NCBI GenBank assembly: GCA_050084515.1
Contig: CM114272.1
Location: 60,822,001-60,886,000, forward strand
DNA length: 64,000 bases
DNA from: Blasia pusilla
Lineage: Eukaryota > Marchantiophyta > Marchantiopsida > Blasiales
Direction of reading: 5' to 3'
Numbering within the stretch: the first letter of the stretch is position 1; each line of letters begins with the position of its first letter. Under the pieces are notes generated by a model, which saw only the letters and a list, made by a program, of their open reading frames with translations, ran no database searches and was not told the DNA's origin. Shown in pieces: positions 36,850 through 49,475 of the stretch. A program made the position numbers and the translations under genes.

Positions 36850-37210
36850 AATTGGTTGGCTATCCCCATGCTTGCGAAGATTTCATATGTGGGGTTTTCG
36901 AGGGGACGGCCGCCCATATCACAACGACAATATTTTTCTCACTAATCACCCAACAATCTATCTTTATGTGTGTTAACGCAAATTTTGGAACTATAGTTCC
37001 AAATTCTTTAAAATTACCGACCCCCCTATGGTTGCCTTGACCTTGCGTGTATTATGCCGGGCCCTAAGATATTATTCCATGCTCCGACTATCAAACGTTG
37101 ACATGTTCATCGCACTACGTTTGATAGGTAATCCCCATGCTCTCGAGGACCTCATGATGTAGGGTTTTCCACGTGACAGCCGCCCACATCGCAACGATTT
37201 TTTTTTTCTT
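36850..37210. repeat. Diverged ~90-bp direct repeat with 20-bp palindrome
   Basis: 36850-36945 and 37118-37205 share ATCCCCATGCT, TGTAGGGTTTTC-type sequence, GACGGCCGCCCA and ATCGCAACGA. Between them lies the perfect palindrome TTTGGAACTATAGTTCCAAA (36984-37003). Its half-site is the recurring GGAACTATAGTT motif of the neighbouring array. Confidence 0.65.
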
Positions 37211-37843
37211 GCAAAGACATTTGAGACAATAGTTGAATGTCTGACTATGAGAAGATCTTCGTAAATTTGGCTCAATTGTCATTTAATCACTCTTGGGCCA
37301 TCACAAGCTCAAGATGTCGAGAAGAGGAAAAATAAAGAAATTTTGATTTTCTTGTTCTAGTACTCAGTGGGAAAAGGAGGCTCAAGTGCTTGTAAATAAA
37401 GATGAGTGGGATGGAGGAGTGGACAAACTATTGTGGGGAAGATTTTAATTCAAATTTAAATGAACTTAAGTCCTAATTTAACCCTAAAGCAAGTACGAAC
37501 GGCTTCACAAAAATCAGAATCATCAAAGGAGTCGAAAACCCATAAGTGTTTTAATTTATAATATTTTTCGAAAGTGGTTTTCTTCGCAATATCAACATAG
37601 GTTGTTACTTAATGTGTTATGAATTCCCATCATTACACAAGGTGCAAGAGTTAAGTTGTATTTCCATCATCAAAGAAAGAGAGTATTGACCCTATGGTCA
37701 TAGCCTCATCCCTACTTGTCCGCTCCCAACACATTGCAACAAACACATATACGAGGAAAAAAAATGCAAATAAAAATTGATGGGAGAACCTACCAAGAGC
37801 ACAAAAAGAGTAATTTGAGGGATGACGGGTGAGGAACCAACAA

Positions 37844-38033
37844 TCTATATAATTAAAATAGGATGGGGTTTGAGTAAACCCTCCTCTTGTGTTGACACTT
37901 GTCTTCTAAGGGTTCTTATGGTGTTGACACATGTCACTTTAAGAAAAAGAGTTCAATCAAATGAAGAAGGGAAATGAGATGGGGAGTTTTTAAAATTTGA
38001 AGATCACCCATGCATAGCACGAGCACCTGCTAG
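37844..38033 (+). mobile_element. Non-autonomous Helitron, 190 bp
   Basis: It starts TCTATATAATTAAAATAGG after an A and ends GCACCTGCTAG before a T, giving the 5'-TC, CTAG-3' and A|T insertion context of Helitrons. The subterminal hairpin is mutated (CCCATGC-ATA-GCACGAG). Internally GTGTTGACACTTGTC and GTGTTGACACATGTCAC are spaced as in the inverted copy at 60362-60506. Confidence 0.75.
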
Positions 38034-38473
38034 TATTTATTGTTATCGAGATACTTGTATTTTTTTGGGGAAGAGTCAATGTTTCCAAATTTGTGGAATG
38101 ATTTCTGCAAATTTGTTCTCGTGTGTAGAAAATAAATGCCTTATGTTATGGGTATATCACTCGGCTCACTCCTCACCCTCGGTCAACGCCTCCGCCCTAT
38201 CTACTTCCTATACATAGCAATGAACATCGAGGCATAGACAAATAAGGAAGATTTCTAAGCCCTACAACCACCAATCCATTAATGTCCCCTCAAGTCTCCT
38301 CCAAATAACAAAGAGCACTAACATCTTAAACCAAGGCCTACGCATTGGCAAAGAAGACACTCACTCAATTTTCACTCTATCATGTTTCTCTATGTGTTTT
38401 CATTCTATTCTAATCCCTTTTTACAGTTTCTTATATCTTGTTTTGATTTGCTTTTCCCTTGCTTTTCATTTGT

Positions 38474-38560
38474 ATCTATATATTATTATTGGCGACAGGG
38501 GTGTCAACAAGACACATCTATATGTTTGACACTTGTCTTTTTAGATGGCCTCTGCTTATG
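38474..38560 (+). mobile_element. Helitron-type 5' end
   Basis: TCTATATATTATTATTGGCG followed by GGTGTCAACAAGACAC and TTTGACACTTGTC resembles the 5' part of the Helitron at 37844. No 3' end was found. Confidence 0.4.
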
Positions 38561-38867
38561 AGACCTTTCCTCTCTAAAAACTTAGTTCCTTCGAACTAAA
38601 TAGAAAAACGTGCAAGATGAAGATAAAAGATCTCAAGAGGACTCTTCTTTCATCCAGCCAATAATTCCTTGAGAGGGGGAGAGGCACCATCTAGTAATCT
38701 AGTAATAATCTAGTAATCTTCCCTTGTTAGTCATTGTTAGTCAAGGACCAAGGCGGTCCTTGGTCCTCTCCTCATGTGATGTCAACCGTCTTAACCTATT
38801 TTGTACTATCCATGCGACGCTAAAAAACAAGCCCATGGGAATGAGCCCAAAGAGACAGAAGTCCCCC

Positions 38868-39062
38868 GGCCTCAGGTCAGCGCCCCCACCCTGCCCGTCC
38901 CTCCACAAAGCCGTAACAGAAATGAGAGACGATCCTCGCCGGTCAGCGCCTCTGCCCTGCCCGCCCCTCCCCTCCACAGAAGCCCCCAACAGGAGGAGAA
39001 AAACCATCCTTCCGTTCCGCGTCCTCCGGTCAGCGCCTTTGCCCTGCCCGTCCCTCCCGAGC
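38868..39062. repeat. GC-rich triplicated segment upstream of the transporter gene
   Basis: GGTCAGCGCC followed by CTGCCC-CCCTCC recurs at about 38875, 38941 and 39028, with unit lengths of 66 and 87 bp. It is CpG-rich and lies about 0.8-1 kb upstream of the transporter start codon, so it may be part of its promoter or 5' untranslated region. Confidence 0.6.
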
Positions 39063-39289
39063 GCACACCAGCGACCGCTGAGACACAGAGAGCGAGCGAG
39101 AGCGAAAGAGAGAGAGCGCGAGAAAGAGAAAAGGGAGAGGAGATTCATCGCATTGAGCACCCGAATTCCAGAACTCGCAGCGGACGCACATTCCTGCGCT
39201 CCTTCGCAGTCAGTCAGTCACTCGATCTCCGCTCCTCCCTCGCCTCCTCACTAAACCAGACAGACAGAGATCAGAGCCAGAGATCGCAC

Positions 39290-39290
<1 letters not shown>

Positions 39291-39320
<30 letters not shown>

Positions 39321-39322
39321 GA
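39291..39322. repeat. (GA)n microsatellite
   Basis: An interrupted GA run (one GC break) in the region upstream of the transporter gene. Confidence 0.9.
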
Positions 39323-39384
39323 GGCAGACAGACAGATCAGATTCCACGCACATTCACAGCGATCGGACACAGATTACGCACGGA

Positions 39385-39427
39385 CACTACTCATTAAGTG
39401 GTGTGCCTTCGTAGCCTTGCGACCATA
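39385..39427 (-). mobile_element. LINE-B 3' tail fragment
   Basis: ACTACTCATTAAGTGGTG followed by CGTAGCCTTGCGACCATAG matches the reverse strand of the LINE-B tail seen at 10008 and 12480. It lies in the transporter promoter or 5' untranslated region. Confidence 0.55.
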
Positions 39428-39834
39428 GCCTCGCAGTCTCACTGACAGAGAGGAGAGTAGTAGAGGTGCGTGAAGCGTAAGGGACGAAGGCGGTGATGTT
39501 GTCGTCGGGGGTCGGAGGGGAGGTGGATGCTCGTGGGGGTGAGGTCGGGGGAGGGTAGGTTGTGGGCTTTTTGGGTATGTGTGTGGGTCCAGGAACTCCA
39601 GTTGTGGGTGGAATTATGAATGGGGAGGTTTAAGAATCGGTAGGGGAACTGCAGTCGGTTGAGGAATAGGAATAGGAAGAGGAGGAGAGGGGTTGTGTGC
39701 TTGGGAGTTCGGTGGGAGTGAATGCGCTAGTTTGGTTGCAGAGAAGCGATCCGTGAGTAACGGGTGGGGTGGTGGAACTTCAGGGGCAATGATCATGGAG
39801 CACTGGTAGTGGAGGACTGGCAGACGGTACGGTG

Positions 39835-42800
39835 ATGGGGTGGAGATATAGAGTGGGTTTGATTCTCATAGGGACGGTGGTGCTGATATGGGTCACATCG
39901 GCAGAAGTGACACAGGTATGTGTGTACGCGCTCTCGCTCTTTTCTCGATGTGCGCTTGAGGCTTTCGTGTGTGGAGCGCGGGTTGAGCTTATGTGAATGT
40001 GGCCGTTTCAATTGCCCACTTTTCGGGACCTGTGCATTCGAATTGTCACCTGGCGCACCAGAAGCCGTCTCTCATTTCGCGTGCGTAGATCTGTGGGTGG
40101 GTTTGTGGTTTTTCATCTCAGCAGTTGACCTGCATTGGGTGGGGACTTTGTCTGGATCCTCGAGACCCAAAACCCGTAACTTCGTGTGGCAATGTGAGCT
40201 CTGGTTCATGAGATTCGCCTGCAGACTTGGCCCTGTCGTTCGTCTGGATCTGCCATGAAACCACCCCGCACGTTTTTTTGAGAAATCGTGGTTTTGGGGA
40301 CCAACTTACAAATCTGTTGGAGCTCATTTGGGGAGATTAGCTATTGCTGTAGCTCGCAGGTGGTAACAGAATAGGGCCTCATGATGGCAGGTGGTGATCC
40401 GAGTGAGTGAGGCATAAGGAGTTTGTTTTACGTCCCCAAATCTTGCGCGACGAGCATTTAGAGCAGCGTAGTGGGTACTGGAAGGAGGCGAGAAGCCAAT
40501 CTTTCTGTGTGATGGGTCATTGAAGTGGATGTCCCAGATAATGGATTCTTGAGCCATCTGGATGTCTCCACACATATTTATCAACTCGAATCCTGACAGC
40601 CCTCCACAGTACACAAATCCCCGTGGGCTTGTCCCAAAGCTGGCCAATTGTTGGAAACGCTCTGTAGTTGCTGGCCAAGCTTGGGCTAAGTAATTCATCT
40701 GTTGCACCGCTGGATTCATTCACTCGCCGGGGATGACTGTTAATTTCCCCACTGTCGAGTGAGGAAACCACAGCGTCTTATTCAACTTTAGATCATTTTC
40801 TCGCCACTCGGAGGAACTGATCTGGATCTGAACAGAACTTCATCCAGCATCATGTACAATTCTTGTCAGCATGGCCGGACCTCTGCCATGAGTGCATCTT
40901 CCACTCGGGACATTGATGGTCCATCAGAAGTGGTGGTATACTGCAGAATTTCCCTACTATTTGTGTTTCTAAGGCAAAGTTGCTCTTGTCTCCACTGGGT
41001 CACCAAGATGAGCCGCTCCAAGTTATCTCATCCACATGGATCTACAGGGAATCAATTCTTATGCTGAACCTCTCCATGGTATTTATCTCTGAGCTCGATA
41101 TGTCATCCAGATGGATCCAGGAGCTATAAATTAACAGCTATCCAACATAAATATCTACATACAACAACAACAAAGGTTGTAGGAGATACCAAGCAAGACA
41201 CTGACTTAGACTTATTTTCAACTTGGTCATACCTGTGACCACAGTAATCAACCTGATACAGTCTGACCTTGTTAGCTTTCCATGGGCGTATGGGGCCAAT
41301 CTTATTTTAATAGCCAGTAGAAAACGACTATGTGAACTGGTAGCTGGGCGGATAAAAATTGAGTGTCTTTTGTGCTGCACAGAGTGAAACTTTCCAGATG
41401 CTATGCTTGGGTTTGGTCAAGAGCAGATGAAAGCTCCGTTATTCTGTGTGTGTGGAGAAATGACTTTTGGGGAGGGTTACATTGGAAGAGGAAGTTAGGA
41501 TATCCAATGGGTGCATGGGGTTGTTAGGGAAAATCAGGAAGGCATCAAACTTTAAATTGGTCGATATTGTGACTGTGTTAATGACTAAATAGAATTTATC
41601 GGATTAGATTTTGTGGTAGGGCAAGAGAGAGATGAGATGGTCATTGACCAGGGCAAAAATGGTCTCTCTTCAGGCTTAACAAAGAGGATGCTGTAGTTGA
41701 TTGCTCACTAAATTGTGGCTTGCACTCTCGTGCAGCTATCCAAGTAACAAATTGGATGTGGAAAAAGGAAAATTGCCTGGTGGAGGGGGACATGAATGTT
41801 CTATCTATTGCAAAATACTCACAGACATATCGTTTGTTGTCATGCAGAGCATATTTTCAGCCTACAGGCATCCATTTGTTCTCACATGGCTGGGAGCATC
41901 CCTTTTGATTGTGTATATACCTGTTTCTCTAGTGAAGGATCAAATACGGCTGTGCTTGATGAAAGCACGCAAGGGCCGGAAGGATGCTCATGAATTCCAT
42001 GGTCTTACATCAGTTGATTCTCCCCTGAAGTCTCCTCTGAAAAATGGGCGGAAAAACTCAGATCAAGAGCTACATCTCATGCTTAGAAAAGATTCTGACT
42101 TAGACCTAGAATCTGAGGAAGAGGGCAAGTCGTTTTTGAAGGCGGAGAGTACAGAGCACAGTAAACTCAATACTGCCAACTTTCTATCATGGGAGCTGAT
42201 CAAAGCCAGTATCATTCTGGCTCCTCTCTGGTTTTTGACTGAGGTAAGCGCATTGGGATGTATTGTTTCAGGAGTTGCCTCGGATTGTTCAGCACTGCCT
42301 TCATTTAGGCTCCCAGATTATGGTTGGCTGAAGCAAACCAAGGAATGGTTATGAGGATTTCTTAGGTCTGGCCAAATAGGTGTGATGGGGATAGCTATCA
42401 AAGAGAAGAAAATCACTAGGACTAGAATGTAAGTGATTTGGCCAGGACACTTGCTTTCTGGGAATCACATGAGACTGACCAAGATTTTCTGTTATGTGAT
42501 CTTGATGTAGTATCTGTCCAATGGAGCATTGGCGCTCACCAGTGTAGCAAGCACAACCATTCTGGCATCCACAGCTGCTCTGTTCACTCTTTTGTTTGGA
42601 ACAATTTTGGGGCAAGACTCTTTCAACATCTCCAAGGCTGTTGCTGTCATTATGACCATAACAGGGGTTGCAATGACAACCCTCGGCAAAACGTGGTCCT
42701 CAGACGAATCAGAAAACTCACCTGAACACAAGTAAGTTACAACGAAGTGAACCCCTGAAATAGGACCTGTTGTAGCCTGCGGCCATAGACCCTGCACCCT

Positions 42801-44414
42801 GGTTGGATGGTGGAAGTGGATTCATAACAGAGATGGAGACGAAGGAGAAAAGAAGTATCTTTGGGGTCCCTTTTCTTGTGTTTCAGGGGAACTTGGAACC
42901 TACCACAAGATGGTTTCTTAAACTCAGTATGCTTCAGAATAACACAGAATTTACTAACAAGTGTTAATTGTCACTATCAGTGTGGACCAGCATTCTTTAT
43001 TTGGTGACCTGTTGGGGCTTTTATCGGCTGTATCATATGGTCTTTTTACAAGTAAGTTTTGCATCTGTGTCTCTGTTCTTGATATGCATCTCAACTCAAC
43101 CCGAGTGTCCGTGAGCGTTTCAACAATTGTTATCTTCTATCAACCATTCTTATTGGCAAGGTTTGTATTGACCCATTTCTGTGGTGCAGTACTACTGAAA
43201 AAATACGCAGGTGGTGAAGAGGGGAGCCATGTTGACATGCAGAAGGTGTTCGGCTATATTGGCCTAATCACTCTTGTTGGAATGTGGTGGCTTGGTGAGT
43301 CATCCATGACATACATCTGCAAAGTGCATGCTTGATGTCTTAATTTTAGGAACAAGAGTGCCTTGTTCAAGCTGAAGTATATTCGTTCATTAAAACATAA
43401 AGAAAGTCATTCCAGCATTCTCAGATGGACCTGGCATACAATTCAAAATGATATTTGTTTTGGTCCCAGTGTGGTGCATATCACTTCAAATCTGTGTGTC
43501 TTTGCTACTGCAGTTTTGCCTCTCAGTTGGTTAGGCTTGGAGCCTGCCTTCAGCATTCCAAGTACAATCAAGCTAGATGAAGTACTTCTAGCGAACGGGT
43601 TACTGGGCAGTGTAATATCTGATTACTTCTGGTGAGCACGGAACCACTCTTTTTTTCAGCCATTGCTTTTTTAATGCATTCTCACTGGGATGCACCTTGA
43701 CGCTCAAACAGATGCATGCTAACATCTTCAGCCCTCATAAACTCTTTTGTGCACATGCTGTACCTGTACATTTTGTGAGCTTTGTGGTTAATGTTCCTGG
43801 AGACAGTGTCTGGACTTTTGCACATCTATACATCAAATCCTTTCCTGGATAGAAGCTAATGAGAAAATGCTTGATCAAGACTTGGGTGACCTCCATTGTG
43901 ATTTTGTGGTGTAATTGGTGTCCCATTATGGTATTGGATCTGCAGGGCTCTATCGGTGGTGTGGACAACTCCTCTAGTTGCAACCTTGGGCATGTCATTG
44001 ACCATTCCCCTAGCGATGGTGGCAGATATGGTTCTGCATGCGCGTCACTACTCAGCCATCTATGTTCTTGGTTCACTCCAGGTAGGAATCAACCACCTCT
44101 TTACAGTTTTACCCGCCTATGGTTGCTCTACTCCCCTCAAGATGTACGAATACACATGGTTATACTTCAAACCCATGGCAACCCTGTTGAGCCAGGCTTT
44201 TTATCGTTTGTACACGGTCCTGTAATGAGAACAGGTCCGAAGGTTTTTCAAAGTAAACATCATACTGACTGGTCCGAGAACCTTCTGATGTGCTGGTAAT
44301 AACCACCTTCATCTTCCTTCGTTTGCTCACATCTTCTATCCCCTTGTGCAGGTGTTTGGCGGTTTTGTTGTTGCCAACCTCACGGATGGATGCACCAGAA
44401 AGCTTGGACTGTAA
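39835..44414 (+). CDS. SLC35F/EamA-type transporter, eight exons, intact
   Basis: This is a multi-pass membrane protein of the drug/metabolite transporter superfamily, of the plant group related to SLC35F5 and yeast THI74. The substrate is not established from sequence. Exons: 39835-39915, 41848-42243, 42511-42731, 42981-43051, 43190-43294, 43514-43631, 43946-44081 and 44352-44414. All introns are GT-AG with consistent phases 0,0,2,1,1,2,0. They sum to 1191 nt, 396 residues ending in TAA. Exon 1 is the first membrane helix (MGWRYRVGLILIGTVVLIWV, then TSAEVTQ). Exon 2 carries HPFVLTWLGASLLIVYIP and a charged cytosolic loop. Later exons carry SVASTTILASTAALFTLLFG, MTTLGKTW, GLLSAVSYGLFT, FGYIGLITLVGMWWL, GSVISDYFWALSVVWTTPLV and ATLGMSLTIPLAMVADM. 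The upstream frame closes at 39790, so ATG 39835 is the only start. Intron 1 is 1932 bp. Intron 3 contains a LINE-B fragment. Confidence 0.92.
42771..42860 (-). mobile_element. LINE-B fragment within transporter intron 3
   Basis: GTAGCCTGCGGCCATAGACC, CACCCTGGTTGGATGG and GAGACGAAGGAGAAAAGAAG align with 12495-12570 of LINE-B in the same orientation (minus-strand sense). Splice sites are not disturbed. Confidence 0.5.
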
Positions 44415-47290
44415 AATAGTTAACGATTCATTCATCAAAATTACCTGTCAACTTCAAGCTAGGTGGTTCTCATTGAACCTGTGATCAACTAGTCATTGCC
44501 ATGTCCCTTGCAGTAACCAAGTTTACTGATTCCATCCTGCATTTTGTTGATAAATTGTTAAATAAAAAGCAATTTTGTCATTCAACATCTGTTCCAAGTC
44601 TCCCCTCGCACGTCTTGACTTGATTTGGAACAGAGTGATTGTGGTTGCGAATACACTATCGCAGAGAGCCTACTTGAGTACTCCTGGTCTTCCTCACTAG
44701 ATTGGTCAAATGAGCAAAACTCAACACTCTTGACCGACTACTGTTACCAAAAGATTGTGTTGAGGTTTCTATTCATCACCCACAGGAATGAGAGCTATCT
44801 CATGAAGAAGCGAGCATGGTCACTCTATAGTCTCCCTTTGCCTTATACCTCTCCCAAAATCCATCTTTTGTTAGTGATGTCATGTTGAATCCAACAAAAG
44901 CCTAGCTTAAAACCGAGAGGACAATAGTAGGCTTTCTTCTATCCAAGTGAATCACAAGAAAACTGGGGTCCATAAGAAAAAAAAGAAAAGGCTGAATTTC
45001 TTGGCTCTAGAGTAGGATATCACTGAGCTAAAGAAACAAAGATTCTCTTGAGTCTAGATTAGGTCGTCGCCTAATCTAGCGGATGCCTCCCTTATAGGGG
45101 GCATATGTATGTCATCTCCTTCTAGGGTTTATGAGAAAAAAATAAATACAAGGGACCAAAATAAAAAGTTCTTCTATTTGAGTGAATGAGGAAGATATAT
45201 TTTGGTTTATGCGAATCCCACGAAAAACATTTTCGAGTGAGGGAAAATATAGATGTTTGGTGTGATGGAAAAGCCATCACACCAATCTTCCAACCTCAAC
45301 TAATGACCACTCCATTGTCACCCTCTTGAAATGTCCACTCAATGATCACTTAACATGGAGTGAACATTTCAATAGAGTGGACACCAAAGGAGCATAAAGA
45401 AATAATTTCCTCTATTAACCATGGGTAGTTGCCAAACATACTTACTAAAATTTTCACAAATGAGAAAAAGAAGATCTTCTATGGACACAACCCATTTGGA
45501 ATAGTACATCATACATGTCCATTAGTTATGGTGATATAAGTCTATAGCAACCCAAACTTCAACGTGAGGGTCTGTTGATGCCTTGGTGACATATGTCAAG
45601 ATCTAGAGATGTCCTTTCTAGAATCATTCTTTTCAGGATGTGTAGAAGATTCTGCCAAATCCTTATGTTGAAAGTATTGAAAATTTGGCAGCTTGGTATT
45701 CTATCAACATGGCAACTGCAGTGAGTCTAAAACTACGTGCAAAACCAAGTGCTTAGTCTCTTTCATTGATTTAAGGTATATAATGTTGATAGGTGTAGAT
45801 ATCTCCCCTATAAAATCTTGTTGGTATGTTCCTCAATCTACCTCTCACAATTTCCTAGCATTTGGTACATTGGATTGAAGTAGTCATCCTTTACAAACAG
45901 CAAAAAAATTTTAGGGTATATTTTGGGACTCAAAGTAGAGATGCGGTGGAATACGAATACTAATAACATCCAAGTGAGACCAAGCACCTTAAGAAAATAG
46001 TAAATAATTAGACACAACATTGATGAGTTTCACTATATTCATTCTCACCATTGTGCAATCCACGACATTCATAGTTATTAGTACTCTTGCCATCAAGTGT
46101 ACTTTCATGTTGTGATGGTAAAGTACAATGGAAGCTCATTTAGGATATAGAGAGAGAACGGTTATATAGGATGTGTTTGAATCAACAAGAGGTGCGAGCA
46201 AAAATATAGTAAGGGGTAAAAGATGCTATGTATAGAAATGATGTAGATGGACTCATTTGGGAGATGAATTCTCTTGCCTTCTTATTTTACTAGATCCACG
46301 TAATATACACCAACTATATCAAGATGTTATGGTTATCTTTAGTTATTTTGGGGAATTGGACTATTTGTTAACCGTAATTTGTAATCCAAAGTGGGAAGAG
46401 AATACATTCATATTCCTACTAGGTTATAGCCAAAAATTGGCAAGACTTGGTTGTCCAAGTTTACGATAAGGAAAAGAAAAGAGATTTCCTTTTAATACTT
46501 TTCTCTCATAGTATATAAAAACTTTTGAAAATTTGGGATTTTCTATATCTAGATTGGATAATAGTAAGAAGATAATGGGGCATGGAAAAACTTTGGACGA
46601 TCATTGGATCACCCTATATAATCCTATGTTATGTGCACTATTTGATTCTTTAGATATAATACAATCATCTTTCAGACATGAAATATGCTTTAGCCATAAA
46701 CTCCACTATTCCAATATTCTAGCACAATATTTAATCCCACTGTGAATCAGATACATTGAAAATACATATTTACATTTATTTTGATATTTTTGTTGGAAGA
46801 TAAATGCGATGTACTCAATTTTACAAGCTATAACACAAGGTTCTCTCCATGTGAACTAAATGTATCAACATGAAGAAAAGACCTCATCAAAGAGGACCCT
46901 CTCACTATTAGGCCCCTTTGGCCTTAGTGGTATCATCAACCACCACGACACCTAAATGCGTCACTGGATATCTAGTAAGTGACCCTTCTTCAGAATATGT
47001 CACTCATTGAAGTAAAAGATGACTTCTACATATAGGGCACCTTCAAGGTAATAGGTCATCATAATCTCCTAAAATGAGACCTAGAAAGGAACCTACTATA
47101 TATTCATGTAATCTCGCATGTCTCTCTAAAGTCATAACATATATACAATATTATTCAAGTTGTGAAAAGGTCCAAACATTTCACTGACATCAAGAGAGAT
47201 GATTAATGTGACAACACAATATCTTGATGTAAGGTGTTATTTTATTTCATTTTATTTTATTATTAAGAAAAGAAATCATGGTTGAAAAAA
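44415..47290. other. 3' flank of the transporter, then no recognised feature
   Basis: No gene was recognised. The only structured element is a perfect 12-bp hairpin, TTGGTGTGATGG with its complement across AAAAG, at 45257-45285. The rest is AT-rich. Confidence 0.5.
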
Positions 47291-47295
47291 TTTGA

Positions 47296-48130
47296 TAAAT
47301 CCATCTGTCCCTAGGATGCACAAGTTTGGACATGTCCACTAACACAAATTGCATGAAGGGGACCCACCCTTATAATTCATGATAGAAGGCATGGCAAGGG
47401 CTAATGGGGCAAGAAAGAAGAAGGTAGGAAGAAACGGGAGAGTATGGAACACTAAGATAAGTGGGGGGAATGCGAAAAGAGAGGAAGATGGTGTCACGTC
47501 TTTTAGGATAGATCGGAAACTTGAGAGAGCAGGTTTCCCCTTCGTTTCGGCTCATTTAGAGCCATATTGAGGAACTTACTATTTTAGGTAAGTACCCTTT
47601 TGAGTATATGATCTACTTTCTATTTTTGGTAAGTGGCCCTTGACCTCCTACATCAGGTCAAGAGCCAAGGAGGTGACTTGGGAGAATAGGTTACCATGGA
47701 GAGAGCTTGGGAGAGGGGAGGGGTATACCTCAAGGAGAGAGAGCTTGAGAACTCATTCTTTCTTTGTTGAACCTCTTGGCATGAGGTGCGGAGCTATGGT
47801 ACCTTGCCTTGTGAGTGTAACCCAAACCTCTCATTAGGAGAGTGGGTTTGGTTTGACATGAGAGAGAGTGCACACCTTTGAGAGCTATGGTGTGAGATGG
47901 TGGAGAGAGAGAGAGATTGGATCCTACTTTATTGGAGATATTTTGGTACTTCTTGTCTCGTTGTTTGGATGCCATGAGTTAGCATGGGATCATGTGTGTT
48001 TGTGTGTGTGTTCGGTGACAGCGATGTATGTTGTGTAGCGATGTGTATGCGCATGACAGTGGGGACCACATGGACAAATCCTTCCATATGACGGATGTAA
48101 GTCAACGGACGTCATCCACATACAACCTTG
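47296..48130. mobile_element. MITE family copy 3, split by a solo LTR
   Basis: The left part (about 47296-47491) carries CACAAGTTTGGACATGTCC, GGGGACCCACCCTTATAATT and the purine-rich centre. The right part (48059-48130) carries GTGGGGACCACATGG, AAATCCTTCCATATGACGG and CATACAACCTTG. The two parts join exactly as one MITE when the LTR between them is removed. The left TIR is eroded. Confidence 0.75.
47492..48058 (+). mobile_element. Solo LTR-A inserted in a MITE
   Basis: 567 bp starting TGTCACGTC and ending GCGCATGACA (TGTCA/TGACA ends). It belongs to the same family as the LTRs of the gypsy element at 23.3-32.1 kb. The flanks ATGG and GTGG fit a 4-bp target duplication with one change. A solo LTR is what recombination between the two LTRs of a full element leaves behind. 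Confidence 0.85.
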
Positions 48131-48857
48131 AAAGAAATGTGATGGTTTTTTTTTGTTCAATGTCAAACATGCTTCTAGTTTTTTTAATTTTCATGTATAG
48201 ATGTATTTATGTATTATAAGCATGATGGAAAAATTTTCAATTTTAGTTTCCACTCAGAGCAATTGAATATTGTGAGATTGGAAGTTTTTCTTTCTAATTA
48301 AAAAATGGTGTATTTTTTTTTACTATCTTGAAACTAATCTAATCCAAATATTTCAGGGGATAGAGAGCATTATTTATCTAACCTTTAAGGAGATTGCTAT
48401 CCAATTGGGACTTTGAGAAGACGATATGGAAATCTTCTGACTCTTGCTTGCAAAAACCTTTAAAGATTTAAATAGGTCCCTCACCTTATTAACTCTTTGC
48501 CCTCATTTTGGCTTAGTATACACCAACTCTACCTTAGATATTATGGGCTAAATTTTGAGTTTCTCTCAATGAGGATCTTTTGTATAAAAGTCAAGAGATA
48601 AGCATATAATTCTAAAACTCCTATGTAATTTTTTCCCTATGTAATATGCACTTATTCCATTATTGTTACAAATCTTTTTATAAATAATAAAATTTCCAAA
48701 TCTTCCCTTGGATGTTGGCATCATCGCTAAATCACTATTGGAGTTTCACTATTATTTGCAAATATCGACAAGAGATTTTTGGACTACCCAATTGTGACTC
48801 AATTGAAATTCCAACAAAATTGTAGAATGTGTTCAAATTTGGAGGAAAGTAGAACTC

Positions 48858-49471
48858 TGTCACATCGGAGTAGCCGATAGGCTGAGATCTATCGTGGATA
48901 GGGCGTAGGAGCCAGCGGACTATCTTGAGTGTAACTTTGTCCCACAATGTCGGATGAGGTTGAGGATAGGTCCATTGTGTCAGGAACGTTGTTTCTGACA
49001 ACTTTCATGTTGAGGTCTTTCACGGCCCGGGTGACTTGTTAGTCACCCCCAAGGTAGGCTTTGTCTTGCAGGTTACCAAGGGAAGGGCTATTTTTAGGGG
49101 AAGAGCCTTTTGACTCTTCCCAACCCTATATAAGAGAGGAAGATGGCTTTCCTAAGCCTTCTTTCTCATGATGGGCCGTTGGAGCACCTCCCTTGTATGT
49201 GTGTGAACTAGGACTAGGGTGCTAGCGTCCGGATTCCTTGATAGCACAAGGTGGACGAGGCTCGATATGCCGATGTAGATTGAGGAGTGGAGTTTTAGGC
49301 CGGATGTGCCGTTTTTGCTACTCTTTATTTTTTGTTGAGTGATCTCCATGTATATGTATGAGTTGATTTTTGTACATGTGTGGATCGACCCGTGTGTGGG
49401 GAAGATCAATGTTGTAGGGTGTAGATGTGACCAGCGATGTATGTTGTGTAGCGATATGTATGCGCACGACA
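48858..49471 (+). mobile_element. Solo LTR-B
   Basis: 614 bp from TGTCACATCGGAG to GCGCACGACA, with a perfect 4-bp target duplication ACTC on both sides. A TATA box (CTATATAAG, 49126-49134) lies mid-element, preceded by a near-palindrome GGGAAGAGCC / GACTCTTCCC. Its last ~40 bp are nearly the same as LTR-A, while the rest differs. It is homologous to the minus-strand copies at 61.1 and 63.3 kb. Confidence 0.88.
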
Positions 49472-49475
49472 ACTC

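Noticed and set aside
38741-39397. Overlapping frames of 139-198 codons on both strands
   Set aside because: GC- and GA-rich repeat sequence upstream of the transporter gene. Low-complexity Arg/Glu/Pro content and no family resemblance.
45257-45285. Terminator-like 12-bp hairpin
   Set aside because: Rho-independent-style hairpins have no such role in a plant nucleus, and it is not next to a Pol III gene. Recorded only as a palindrome.
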